The notes under the pieces were generated by a model, which was not told where the DNA came from, ran no database searches, and saw only the letters and a list, made by a program, of their open reading frames with translations. This document shows positions 56,089 to 64,000 of a stretch of 64,000 bases of DNA, piece after piece. Every line of letters begins with the position of its first letter. Position 1 is the stretch's first letter. The stretch covers positions 3,782,001 to 3,846,000 of the forward strand of contig NZ_CP022297.1 in the NCBI RefSeq assembly GCF_017310015.1, written 5' to 3'. The stretch is from Marinobacterium iners (GTDB lineage Bacteria; Pseudomonadota; Gammaproteobacteria; Pseudomonadales; Balneatricaceae). The position numbers and the translations under genes were made by a program.

Positions 56089-56185
56089 GGTGAGGCCAAG
56101 TCTGGCTGACCGTCTGCCGCCAGGACGGCGGCAGACGAGCCCCCATGGATGGGTTCACGGCGTGTCAGACAGGCTTGGCCTCACC
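56089..56185. repeat. Large imperfect palindrome with nested hairpin (intergenic repeat-like)
   Basis: Outer arms GGTGAGGCCAAG (56089-56100) and CTTGGCCTCACC (56174-56185) pair perfectly; the next bases pair in part (CTGAC with GTCAG). Inside is a perfect 11-bp stem CGTCTGCCGCC / GGCGGCAGACG with a 5-nt loop, and a GGATGGGTTCACGGCGTG segment of the kind seen in dispersed intergenic elements of related gammaproteobacteria. Single copy in this window. May act as the metK terminator. Confidence 0.6.
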
Positions 56186-56296
56186 GACCCGAAGAGTCTT
56201 TTGCCGAGATAGCCTTTCGGCCTTCCCACCACAACTGGCATCCCCCACCTGCCCTGCGCCATAATAGCGGCTGAACTTTCAGTCAGCAGGACCGCT

Positions 56297-57025
56297 ATGC
56301 GTATCCCCCGGGTATATGAATCCCAGCCTTTGGCCCCCGGCCTCTGTATCGACCTCGGCGATACCACCATCCAGCACGTCATCCGTGCCCTGCGCCTGCG
56401 CGAAGGCGATCGCATCTGCCTGTTCAACGGCGATGGCCATGAATACCCTGCCGTACTCACACAGGTCGACAAGCGCTCGGCACAGGCAACGCTGGAACCG
56501 GCACTTACACCGACGGTCGAATCGACATTGCAGATTCATGTCGGGCAAACCCTGTCCCGCGGTGAGCGGATGGATTATGCAGTACAGAAAGCCACCGAGA
56601 TGGGCGTCAGTCGCATTACACCGCTGACCAGCGAACGCTGCGAGGTCAAGCTCAAGGCCGAACGTGAAGACAAGCGTCTGCGTCACTGGCAGCAGGTAGC
56701 TATCAGTGCCTGCGAGCAGAGCCAGCGTACTCGGGTACCCGAGATCGCCGAAGTCAGCCCGCTGCTGGACTGGATTCAAACCGTCGAAGCCGATCTCAAA
56801 CTGGTACTGCATCACCACACGGCTCGCCCGCTGCAGACGATGGAAGCGCCCGGCTCGGTTGCGCTGCTGATCGGCCCCGAGGGCGGACTGACCGGAGCCG
56901 AAGTGGACGCGGCACTGGCCGCCGGCTTCGAACCGGTCGCCTTTGGCCCGCGAGTGATGCGCACCGAAACCGCACCGGTTGCCGCCTGCGCCATTCTGCA
57001 GTATCTCTGGGGCGATCTGGGTTAA
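56297..57025 (+). CDS. rsmE: RsmE, 16S rRNA m3U1498 methyltransferase
   Basis: A 242-aa SPOUT methyltransferase. The N-terminal PUA-like part is about residues 1-70 (HVIRALRLREGDRICLFNGDG); the knot has LLIGPEGGLTGAEVDAA and LGPRVMRTETAPVAA in part (seen as FGPRVMRTETA). It methylates U1498 of 16S rRNA with SAM. Directly upstream of gshB. Confidence 0.93.
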   Translation: MRIPRVYESQPLAPGLCIDLGDTTIQHVIRALRLREGDRICLFNGDGHEYPAVLTQVDKRSAQATLEPALTPTVESTLQIHVGQTLSRGERMDYAVQKATEMGVSRITPLTSERCEVKLKAEREDKRLRHWQQVAISACEQSQRTRVPEIAEVSPLLDWIQTVEADLKLVLHHHTARPLQTMEAPGSVALLIGPEGGLTGAEVDAALAAGFEPVAFGPRVMRTETAPVAACAILQYLWGDLG

Positions 57026-57059
57026 GATTGAACGCACATTCAGCACAGGAATTTTTCAG

Positions 57060-58013
57060 ATGACGATTAAAGTCGGCGTGGTGATGGACCCCATCGAGCA
57101 GATCACCTACAAAAAGGACAGCTCACTGGCGATGCTCTGGGCCGCGCAACGCAAGGGCTGGGAGCTGCACTACATGGAACAGCAGCACCTGTTCCTGCGT
57201 GACGGCAAGGTGAAGGGGCAGATGGCACCGCTGAAGGTGGCCATGGACCCGGACAACTGGTTTGAGCGCGGCGAGTATGTGATACGCGACCTGGCCGAGC
57301 TGGACGTGATCCTGATGCGCAAGGACCCGCCGTTCGATAACGAATTCATCTACAGCACCCACCTGTTGGCGATGGCGGAATCCGAGGGCACCCTGATCGT
57401 CAACCGTACCGGCAGTTTGCGTGACTTCAATGAAAAGTTGTTTTCCACCCACTTTCCACAATGCTGCCCGCCGGTACTGGTGACACGCCGGGCCGATCTG
57501 TTGCGCCAGTTCCACGCTGAGCACAAGAATGTCATCTTCAAGCCGCTGGACGGCATGGGCGGCTCGTCCATCTTCCATATTCGTGAAGACGGCACCAACC
57601 TGGGCGTCATCATCGAGACCCTGACCGCCCACGGTACCCAGACCATCATGGCGCAGAAGTACATCCCCGAAATCAAGGACGGCGACAAACGCATCCTGAT
57701 GATCAACGGTGAGCCTGTACCCTATGCGCTGGCCCGTATTCCCATGGCCGGTGAAACCCGTGGCAACCTGGCCGCCGGCGGTCGTGGCGAAGGCCGCCCA
57801 CTCACGGATCGCGATCGCTGGATCTGTGAACAGGTCGGCCCAACGCTGAAAGAAAAGGGCCTGCTGTTCGTGGGTCTGGATGTGATCGGCGACTACCTGA
57901 CCGAAATAAACGTCACCAGCCCTACCTGCATCCGCGAACTGGACCAGCAGTTTGATCTGGATATCGGCATGCAACTGATGGACTGCATTGATGAGGTATT
58001 GAAAACACGATGA
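57060..58013 (+). CDS. gshB: Glutathione synthetase
   Basis: A 317-aa ATP-grasp ligase adding glycine to gamma-glutamylcysteine. GVVMDPIEQITYKKDSSLAML, RKDPPFDNEFIYSTHLL, KPLDGMGGSSIFH and NVTSPTCIRELD are intact. The ATG at 57060 is the family start; upstream in-frame ATG at 56979 lies inside rsmE. The product supports the frmA-fghA glutathione pathway elsewhere in the window. Confidence 0.96.
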   Translation: MTIKVGVVMDPIEQITYKKDSSLAMLWAAQRKGWELHYMEQQHLFLRDGKVKGQMAPLKVAMDPDNWFERGEYVIRDLAELDVILMRKDPPFDNEFIYSTHLLAMAESEGTLIVNRTGSLRDFNEKLFSTHFPQCCPPVLVTRRADLLRQFHAEHKNVIFKPLDGMGGSSIFHIREDGTNLGVIIETLTAHGTQTIMAQKYIPEIKDGDKRILMINGEPVPYALARIPMAGETRGNLAAGGRGEGRPLTDRDRWICEQVGPTLKEKGLLFVGLDVIGDYLTEINVTSPTCIRELDQQFDLDIGMQLMDCIDEVLKTR

Positions 58014-58957
58014 TCAAAAGGGGCACGCACCTGCCGCTTTGGCATATTATGAACAGAGATCGCTTCGGCTTCATGCTGTTCATTGCCACGGCAGTACACG
58101 GTGTGCTCCTGCTTGCCTTGAGCTTCTCACTCCCTGAACGAGAACCTCCGCGCCAGACACTGGATGTCACCCTGGCGCAGTATCCGCAGCAGGACGCACC
58201 GGACAAGGCCGACTTCATTGCCCAACATAACCAAATGGGCAGCGGGAGCAATGATGACGCTACCACGCCGGCTACCACTGAAATGGCGCCACTGGCCAGT
58301 GAAAAACCTCAGGAGCAGGCCGCTCAGCAGGCACCCGCACCGCCAGAACCTGAGCAACCCCCGGCACCGGAACCCGAGCCGGGCAACAGCCCCGAACAAC
58401 AGGAGAGCCAGGCACAGGGCCAGAAGGCTATTGTCGCTACTCAGAGCGAGCAAAAGCCCCGCGCCAGCGAGCCGAAGCCACAACAGGCCGCGGCTGCTCC
58501 TCCACCGGTCAACGCCAACTCCACTTCATTGCTAAACCGGGCTTTGGAAATGGCCAGTCTGCAGACGCAACTGGATCTGGAGCGTGAATCGCGTGCCAGA
58601 AAGCCTCGTGTCCTGCGCCTGACATCAGCCTCTACCCAGGCACATTCCTATGCCAGCTATCTGGATAACTGGCGTCGCCGAGTCGAGACCGTGGGCAACC
58701 TGAACTACCCGGAGCAGGCCCGCAATCAGGGGCTGCAGGGCAAACTGCGACTGCTGGTGGCACTGCGCCCTGACGGCAGTGTCGAAAACATCGAAATTCT
58801 GCAGTCCTCCGGCCACCGAGCACTTGATGAGGGTGCCATTCGCATCGTACAGCTGGCCTCCCCGTTCCAGAGTTTTCCCATTGAGCTGCGTAAGGAAGTG
58901 GATCGACTTGAAATCATTCGTACCTGGAAATTTGAGAAACAGACACGGGTGTACTAA
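58010..58957 (+). CDS. TonB-family energy transducer
   Basis: A 315-aa protein with one N-terminal membrane helix (FGFMLFIATAVHGVLLLALSF), a long periplasmic Pro/Gln/Glu-rich region (about residues 80-170) and a C-terminal TonB domain with YPEQARNQGLQGKLRLLVALRPDGSVENI (in part) and SSGHRALDEGAIRIVQLA. It overlaps the gshB stop by 4 bp; an ATG at 58049 is an alternative start. It may energise the TonB receptor near 4 kb. ExbB/ExbD are not in the window. Confidence 0.86.
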   Translation: MIKRGTHLPLWHIMNRDRFGFMLFIATAVHGVLLLALSFSLPEREPPRQTLDVTLAQYPQQDAPDKADFIAQHNQMGSGSNDDATTPATTEMAPLASEKPQEQAAQQAPAPPEPEQPPAPEPEPGNSPEQQESQAQGQKAIVATQSEQKPRASEPKPQQAAAAPPPVNANSTSLLNRALEMASLQTQLDLERESRARKPRVLRLTSASTQAHSYASYLDNWRRRVETVGNLNYPEQARNQGLQGKLRLLVALRPDGSVENIEILQSSGHRALDEGAIRIVQLASPFQSFPIELRKEVDRLEIIRTWKFEKQTRVY

Positions 58958-58994
58958 GCCTTAACCATACCCAAGCGGCGAAGAGAGATTCACC

Positions 58995-59567
58995 ATGTCC
59001 CACACACTTACCTCACTTCGTGATCATTTCCTGATCTCCATGCCGCATCTGCATGATGAGACCTTCACCCAAACCGTTGTCTACATCTGCGACCACAGCG
59101 AGTACGGCGCCATGGGGATTGTCGTCAACCGTCCCAGCGGTATTCGCCTGTGTGACCTACTGTCACACCTGGAGCTAGAAGACAACACCGGACTCTGGTC
59201 CGAACGCCCGGTGTTCAATGGCGGTCCTGTACGGGATGATCGCGGCTTTGTACTGCACCGCACCGAACCGCAGCAGCAGTGGCTATCCAGCCATCCCATC
59301 AATGACGAAATCAGTCTGACCACTTCACTTGATATTCTGGAGGCGATCGCACGCAACGAGGGCCCTGATACTTTTCTGGTAGCCTTGGGCTACGCAGGCT
59401 GGGGGCCAGAGCAACTGGAGCAGGAAATGTGCGACAACCTCTGGTTAAGCTGTCCGGCAAATTCAGATATACTTTTCCATCTGCCGCTGGAAGACCGCCT
59501 GCAGGCGGCTGCCGCGACTCTGGGTATCAACCTGAACCTGTTGCCGGCCCATGCCGGACACGCCTGA
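58995..59567 (+). CDS. YqgE/AlgH family protein
   Basis: A 190-aa UPF0301 protein with FLISMPHLHDETFTQTVVYICDH, GAMGIVVNRPSG, NGGPVRDDRGFVLH and LGYAGWGPEQLEQEM. Conserved next to ruvX in gammaproteobacteria. AlgH affects alginate and quorum traits in Pseudomonas, but its biochemical role is unclear. Confidence 0.92.
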   Translation: MSHTLTSLRDHFLISMPHLHDETFTQTVVYICDHSEYGAMGIVVNRPSGIRLCDLLSHLELEDNTGLWSERPVFNGGPVRDDRGFVLHRTEPQQQWLSSHPINDEISLTTSLDILEAIARNEGPDTFLVALGYAGWGPEQLEQEMCDNLWLSCPANSDILFHLPLEDRLQAAAATLGINLNLLPAHAGHA

Positions 59568-59580
59568 CTGAACGGACTTG

Positions 59581-60063
59581 ATGAGCAGCGACACCCAACA
59601 GGTGCTGGGGTTTGACTTCGGCACCACACGCATAGGTCTGGCCATCGGCCAGAGCCTGACCGCCACTGCCACCCCGATTGAGCCAGTGCGGGCTCGCGAC
59701 GGCATGCCTGACTGGTCACAACTGGATGCTGCCATTGCCGAGTGGCAGCCTGACGCACTGGTAGTGGGCATTCCACTCAACATGGACGGCACCATCTCAG
59801 AGATGGCACGCCGCGCACGCAAGTTCGCCAACCGGATTCAGGATCGCTACCAGCTGCCCTGTTATCTCTGTGACGAACGCCTGACCACTGCAGAAGCCAA
59901 ACGCATTCACCTGGACGCCGGCGGCGGCACCAACTTCAAGCAGGAATCGGTCGACGGTATCGCCGCCCGCCTGATTCTGGAGGACTGGTTCAACAGTCCC
60001 GACCGCATTCCCAGCCACACCCGACTGGAGGACCTCTATGGTATCGGGAACACTGAGTGTTGA
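59581..60063 (+). CDS. ruvX: RuvX/YqgF, putative Holliday-junction resolvase / pre-16S rRNA nuclease
   Basis: A 160-aa RNase-H-fold protein with GFDFGTTRIGLAIGQ, VVGIPLNMDGT, LCDERLTTAEAKR and the C-terminal QESVDGIAARLILEDW. Acts in 16S rRNA 5' maturation and was first proposed as a resolvase. The ATG at 59581 is one codon inside a TTG start. Overlaps pyrR by 26 bp. Confidence 0.92.
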   Translation: MSSDTQQVLGFDFGTTRIGLAIGQSLTATATPIEPVRARDGMPDWSQLDAAIAEWQPDALVVGIPLNMDGTISEMARRARKFANRIQDRYQLPCYLCDERLTTAEAKRIHLDAGGGTNFKQESVDGIAARLILEDWFNSPDRIPSHTRLEDLYGIGNTEC

Positions 60064-60547
60064 TGCACTGCTCGACAAGATGGCGAGCGAAACCCGCGCC
60101 CTGATCACCCGTCGCGATCTCAAGGACCCGCTGATGATCGGCATCCGTACCGGCGGTGTCTGGCTGGCAGAGCGCCTGCACCGACAGCTGGAACTGACCA
60201 GTCCGCTGGGCGTACTGGATATCAGCTTCTACCGTGACGATTTCACTCAGGTAGGCATCAACCCGAAAGTACAGCCCAGCCAACTGCCCTGCGCCACCGA
60301 AGGCCGGGACATTCTGCTGGTGGACGATGTCATCATGAGCGGTCGTACCATTCGCGCCGCCTTGAACGAACTGTTTGACTATGGCCGTCCCGCTTCCGTC
60401 AGCCTGATTACCCTGCTGGATCTGCAGCGCCGTGAGCTGCCGATTCAGGCCGATGTGATCGGCGGCACTCTGGCACTGGGACCGGACCAGCTGGTCAAGC
60501 TGAACGGCCCGGAACCCCTTACCCTGACCATCCGTCAGCGTGACTGA
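60038..60547 (+). CDS. pyrR: PyrR, pyrimidine regulator / uracil phosphoribosyltransferase-like
   Basis: A 169-aa phosphoribosyltransferase-fold protein with PRPP loop DILLVDDVIMSGRTIRAAL and IRTGGVWLAERL. Coded at the head of pyrR-pyrB-pyrX as in Pseudomonas. In Gram-positive bacteria PyrR is an attenuation protein; in this group the regulatory mechanism is less clear. The ATG at 60038 has TGGAGG ahead of it inside ruvX. Confidence 0.92.
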   Translation: MVSGTLSVDALLDKMASETRALITRRDLKDPLMIGIRTGGVWLAERLHRQLELTSPLGVLDISFYRDDFTQVGINPKVQPSQLPCATEGRDILLVDDVIMSGRTIRAALNELFDYGRPASVSLITLLDLQRRELPIQADVIGGTLALGPDQLVKLNGPEPLTLTIRQRD

Positions 60548-60567
60548 ACCGACAAGAGACTGCATCC

Positions 60568-61578
60568 ATGTTTGAGGCCAATGACCCGAACTCCATTCAG
60601 CTGACCGCTGACGGTCAGCTGCGGCACTTCCTCACCACCGAGGGGCTGCCGCGAGAGCTGTTGATCGAGATTCTCGACACAGCGGATTCCTTCGTCGACA
60701 TGGGCGAGCAGCAGGTGAAGAAAGTCCCGCTGCTGCGTGGCAAAACCGTTGCCAACCTTTTTTTCGAAAACAGCACCCGTACCCTGTCCACCTTTGAACT
60801 GGCCGCCAAACGCCTGTCGGCGGACGTGCTGAACCTGAACATCAACACTTCGTCCACCAAGAAAGGGGAAACCCTGAAGGACACGTTGATGACCCTGCAG
60901 GCGATGCACTCCGACATGTTTGTTGTTCGCCATGCCGACAGCGGCGCCGCCCATTTCATCGCTCAGCACGTGACACCCAATGTTGCCGTGATCAACGCCG
61001 GTGATGGCCGTCACGCCCACCCGACTCAAGCGATGCTGGACATGCTTACCATCCGTCGTCACAAAGGGGAATTCGCCCCGCTGAAGGTCGCTATTGTGGG
61101 TGATATTCTGCACTCCCGCGTAGCCCGCTCGCAGATCCATGCCCTGCGCACCTTGGGCGTACACGAGATACGCGTCATCGCGCCCAAAACCCTTCTGCCG
61201 CGCCACATTGAGGCACTGGGCGTTAAGGTGTATACCGAGATGGCATCAGGGCTGCGCGATGTGGATGTCATCATGATGCTGCGTTTGCAGAAGGAACGCA
61301 TGCAGAGCGCCCTGCTGCCGAGTGAAGCCGAGTTCTACAAGCTCTACGGCCTGAACCGCGACAAACTGGCCTATGCCAAGCCGGATGCGGTGGTGATGCA
61401 CCCCGGCCCGATCAATCGCGGCGTCGAGATCGACTCCGAGGTCGCCGATGGCCCGCGCTCGCTGATTCTGGATCAGGTAACCAATGGCATCGCTGTACGT
61501 ATGGCTGTCATGTCCAAAGCGATGAGCGGTCAGCTGTCCCAGCGAGCCGCCACTGACAATGCATCACGGGAGGCCTGA
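60568..61578 (+). CDS. pyrB: Aspartate carbamoyltransferase catalytic subunit
   Basis: A 336-aa enzyme making carbamoyl aspartate, with the carbamoyl phosphate loop ENSTRTLSTFELAAKRL, the HADSGAAHFI segment, GDGRHAHPTQAMLDMLTI and VMHPGPINRGVEI. In this group it forms a complex with the inactive dihydroorotase encoded next. Typical length for the Pseudomonas-type enzyme, with its N-terminal extension. Confidence 0.96.
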   Translation: MFEANDPNSIQLTADGQLRHFLTTEGLPRELLIEILDTADSFVDMGEQQVKKVPLLRGKTVANLFFENSTRTLSTFELAAKRLSADVLNLNINTSSTKKGETLKDTLMTLQAMHSDMFVVRHADSGAAHFIAQHVTPNVAVINAGDGRHAHPTQAMLDMLTIRRHKGEFAPLKVAIVGDILHSRVARSQIHALRTLGVHEIRVIAPKTLLPRHIEALGVKVYTEMASGLRDVDVIMMLRLQKERMQSALLPSEAEFYKLYGLNRDKLAYAKPDAVVMHPGPINRGVEIDSEVADGPRSLILDQVTNGIAVRMAVMSKAMSGQLSQRAATDNASREA

Positions 61579-61582
61579 GTTG

Positions 61583-62857
61583 ATGAATATTCTGATTTCC
61601 GGTGGCCGCGTGATCGATCCGGCTCAATCGCTTGACCAGATCACCGACCTGTATATCAGCCAGGGTGAAATTTGCGCCATTGGCGCCGCTCCCGAAGGTT
61701 TTCATGCCGATGAAGTGATCAATGCTGACGGTCAGATCGTCTGCCCCGGCCTGATCGACCTGTGCACTACCCTGCGCGAGCCGGGACAGACCCGCAAGGG
61801 CACCATCGCCAGCGAAACCGCCGCGGCCGCGGCCGGTGGCATCACCACGCTGGTCGTGACGCCCGACACCAGCCCGATAGTGGAAACCGCCGCCGTGGCC
61901 GAACTGATTCAGGATCGCGCCGCCGATATCGGCTTTGCCCGTGTTCTGCCCATGGGAGCACTGACCCAGGGCCTGCAAGGCGAACAGCTCGCCCCTCTGC
62001 ATGGTCTGGCCAGCTCCGGCTGCATCGCCTTTACCAACCTGCGCCGTCCCTTCGGCAACAGCCAGATCCTGCTTCGCTGCCTTGAATATGCGGCCACCCA
62101 CGACCTGCTGGTGGTGTTTCAGGCACAGGATGCTGCACTGGCTGCGAACGGTTGCATGCATGACGATACCACCAGTACCCGACTGGGCCTGAACGGCATT
62201 CCCGAAGCGGCCGAAACCATCGAGGTATCACGCTGCCTGCTGCTGGTGGAGCAGACCGGTGTGCGCGCACACTTCGGTCAGCTTTCCTGCGAACGCTCGG
62301 TACGGATGATCGAAGCCGCCCGTGAGCGCGGTCTGCAGGTCAGCGCCGATGTGGCGATCCAGAACCTGTTGCTGACCGATGAAAGCGTCAACGGCTTCAA
62401 CTCGGCCTATCATGTGCAGCCGCCGCTGCGCAGCCAGCTTGACCGGGCCGGGTTACGCCAGGGACTGGTCACCGGCACCATCAGCGCCATCTGCTCCGAC
62501 CATCAGCCGCATGACCCCATCGCCAAGCAGGCACCCTTTGCCGCGACCGAGCCGGGCATGAGCGGGCTGGAAACCCTGTTGCCGCTGAGTCTTCGACTGG
62601 TGGAACAGCAGTTGCTGGAGCTGCCGCAGCTGATTGAGTCACTGACGATTGCCCCTGCCCGCATTCTGGGTCTGGATGCCGGCACACTGGAAGTGGGGTC
62701 TCAGGCCGATATTTGCGTGTTTGATCCTGCAACCGAATGGACTGTGAGCGAGGACAGCCTGAGGTCCGCCGGCAAGAATACGCCATTCCTCGGTCAGACA
62801 CTCAAGGGACAGGTCAAAGCCACCCTGATGGATGGTCGCATCGTGTTCCGGCGTTGA
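61583..62857 (+). CDS. pyrX: Dihydroorotase-like PyrX (catalytically degenerate)
   Basis: A 424-aa amidohydrolase-fold protein of the dihydroorotase family. The metal motif expected as D-x-H-x-H-L-R-E-P-G reads DLCTTLREPGQTRKG, so both zinc-binding His are replaced by Cys and Thr. The partner His of the catalytic site is also not obvious. This matches PyrC'/PyrX, the non-catalytic partner of aspartate carbamoyltransferase; a working pyrC must be elsewhere. The ATG at 61583 has GGGAGG upstream; an ATG at 61559 lies inside pyrB. Confidence 0.88.
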   Translation: MNILISGGRVIDPAQSLDQITDLYISQGEICAIGAAPEGFHADEVINADGQIVCPGLIDLCTTLREPGQTRKGTIASETAAAAAGGITTLVVTPDTSPIVETAAVAELIQDRAADIGFARVLPMGALTQGLQGEQLAPLHGLASSGCIAFTNLRRPFGNSQILLRCLEYAATHDLLVVFQAQDAALAANGCMHDDTTSTRLGLNGIPEAAETIEVSRCLLLVEQTGVRAHFGQLSCERSVRMIEAARERGLQVSADVAIQNLLLTDESVNGFNSAYHVQPPLRSQLDRAGLRQGLVTGTISAICSDHQPHDPIAKQAPFAATEPGMSGLETLLPLSLRLVEQQLLELPQLIESLTIAPARILGLDAGTLEVGSQADICVFDPATEWTVSEDSLRSAGKNTPFLGQTLKGQVKATLMDGRIVFRR

Positions 62858-62880
62858 GGCCGCCAGGCACTCTGAAAACA

Positions 62881-62917
62881 AAAAAGGAGCACGCCCATAC
62901 GGCTGCTCCCTTTTTTT
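62881..62917. terminator. Terminator between pyrX and pilU (convergent)
   Basis: AAAAAGGAGCA / TGCTCCCTTTTTTT with a 12-nt loop. A-run on the left and T-run on the right allow function on both strands. Confidence 0.88.
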
Positions 62918-62948
62918 GACTGCCCAACCATCATGTATCTGTAAGAGA

Positions 62949-64000
62949 TTACATCCCCTTCACGTCCACATTGCCCTTCAAATTCAGACTGTCATCTTCA
63001 TCCTGCAGCGTGAAACTTGGCATATCGTCCGCCGCACCATCGGCCTTGCCACTGGTTTCTTCATCCAGCTTGATCATCAGGCGCAGGTCGTTGGCCGAGT
63101 CGGCGTGAGCCAATGCCGCTTCGTAGGTGATGATACCATCGCGGTACAGCTCGAACAGCGCCTGGTCGAAGGTGCGCATACCCAGGTTGGTAGACTTCTT
63201 GATCACATCCTTGATCTCGTGCACCTGACCCTTGCGGATATGATCCTGGATCAGCGGCGAGTTGATCATTACTTCAATTGCCGCACGACGCCCCTTGCCA
63301 TCCACGGTCGGCAGCAACTGCTGCGCCACAATCGCCTTCAGGTTAAGTGACATGTCCATCCAGATCTGGTCATGATGCTCGGGCCCAAAGAAGGAGATGA
63401 TGCGATCCAGCGCCTGGTTGGCGTTGTTGGCGTGCAGGGTTGCCATGCACAGGTGGCCAGTTTCGGCGAACTGCAGGCCGAATTTCATGGTTTCAGCCGA
63501 GCGAATTTCACCCATCAAAATCACGTCAGGTGCCTGACGCAGCGTGTTTTTCAGTGCCACGTCAAAGGATTCTGTATCGATCCCCACTTCACGCTGAGTG
63601 ACAATGCTCTTTTTGTGATTGTGGATATATTCGATTGGGTCTTCGATGGTGATGATGTGACCAGCGTGATTATCGTTACGATAGTCGATCATCGACGCCA
63701 GAGAGGTAGACTTACCGGTCGAGGTACCACCCACGAACAGAATCAGTCCACGCTTGGTCATGGAGAGCTCACGCAGCACGTTCGGCAGCTTCAGTTCATC
63801 CATGGTGGGAATATGGTTGTTGATGGCACGCAGCACCATCCCCGGCGTATTGCGCTGCATGAATGCACTGACACGGAAACGGCCAATGCCGGGCGCACTG
63901 ATGGCGAAGTTACACTCGTTGGTGCCTTCAAATTCGGCCAGCTGTTTGTCGTTCATGGTGCTGTACACCAGAGCGCGTGTCTGGCTGGGTTTGAGTGTTT
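62949..64000 (-). CDS. pilU: PilU, type IV pilus retraction ATPase (5' end outside window)
   Basis: 350 C-terminal codons of a PilT/PilU ATPase; the frame runs off the window end, and an internal ATG at 63956 is not the true start. Walker A GGTSTGKSTSLAS, Asp box IIIEDPIEY-like (seen as HIITIEDPIEYIH), Walker B DVILMGEIRSAETM and the His box CMATLHANNANQAL are present. The variant Walker A GGTSTGKS and the acidic C-terminal tail point to PilU rather than PilT. It works with PilT in pilus retraction at the inner membrane. pilT itself is not in the window. Confidence 0.9.
   Translation of the reverse strand, partial: TLKPSQTRALVYSTMNDKQLAEFEGTNECNFAISAPGIGRFRVSAFMQRNTPGMVLRAINNHIPTMDELKLPNVLRELSMTKRGLILFVGGTSTGKSTSLASMIDYRNDNHAGHIITIEDPIEYIHNHKKSIVTQREVGIDTESFDVALKNTLRQAPDVILMGEIRSAETMKFGLQFAETGHLCMATLHANNANQALDRIISFFGPEHHDQIWMDMSLNLKAIVAQQLLPTVDGKGRRAAIEVMINSPLIQDHIRKGQVHEIKDVIKKSTNLGMRTFDQALFELYRDGIITYEAALAHADSANDLRLMIKLDEETSGKADGAADDMPSFTLQDEDDSLNLKGNVDVKGM

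Overview
The window looks like chromosome from a marine-type gammaproteobacterium of the Pseudomonadales/Oceanospirillales kind. Evidence: the metK / tkt-epd-pgk-fba divergent pair and the rsmE-gshB-tonB-algH-ruvX-pyrR-pyrB-pyrX run next to pilU are arranged as in Pseudomonas and relatives, and a catalytically degenerate dihydroorotase (PyrX) sits beside pyrB. A genus cannot be named from the sequence alone. No rRNA, tRNA or CRISPR array was recognised.

Layout. 1-9.1 kb: divergent metE/metR, a Fur-box-controlled TonB receptor with an exported siderophore-esterase-like protein, a sirtuin, a 7TM diguanylate cyclase and a 2H phosphoesterase. 9.1-10.1 kb: two cspA-like genes with nearly identical leaders. 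10.1-13.6 kb: accessory DNA with a small Cys-containing protein, an HNH nuclease, an AT-rich ankyrin protein and a decayed IS481-like element. 14.1-15.7 kb: ahpF without ahpC.

15.8-34.5 kb is a damaged catabolic island. On the + strand lie an amidase (formamidase family), a Rieske oxygenase, an unrecognised 114-aa protein, a SnoaL-like protein, a Rieske ferredoxin and a reductase, then a FixJ/FixL-type regulator pair. On the - strand lie an NCS1 permease, a porin, a flavin monooxygenase, an SDR, a SemiSWEET-like protein and a catechol 2,3-dioxygenase. Together they look like uptake plus oxidative degradation of an aromatic, probably nitrogen-containing compound. Three insertions break it: two head-to-head IS1380-family elements separated by 9 bp remove the reductase 3' end and the regulator 5' end, and an IS66-family element with a perfect 8-bp duplication splits the catechol dioxygenase. 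An IS5-family element with a 4-bp duplication closes the island.

35.9-64 kb is housekeeping: LysR plus glutathione-dependent formaldehyde oxidation (frmA/fghA), a peroxiredoxin, an ABC1 kinase-like protein, an SDR, srkA, a GcvA-like LysR regulator that appears to start at an ATC codon, an HD-GYP protein, central carbon genes, SAM and glutathione synthesis, pyrimidine synthesis and a type IV pilus ATPase cut by the window edge.
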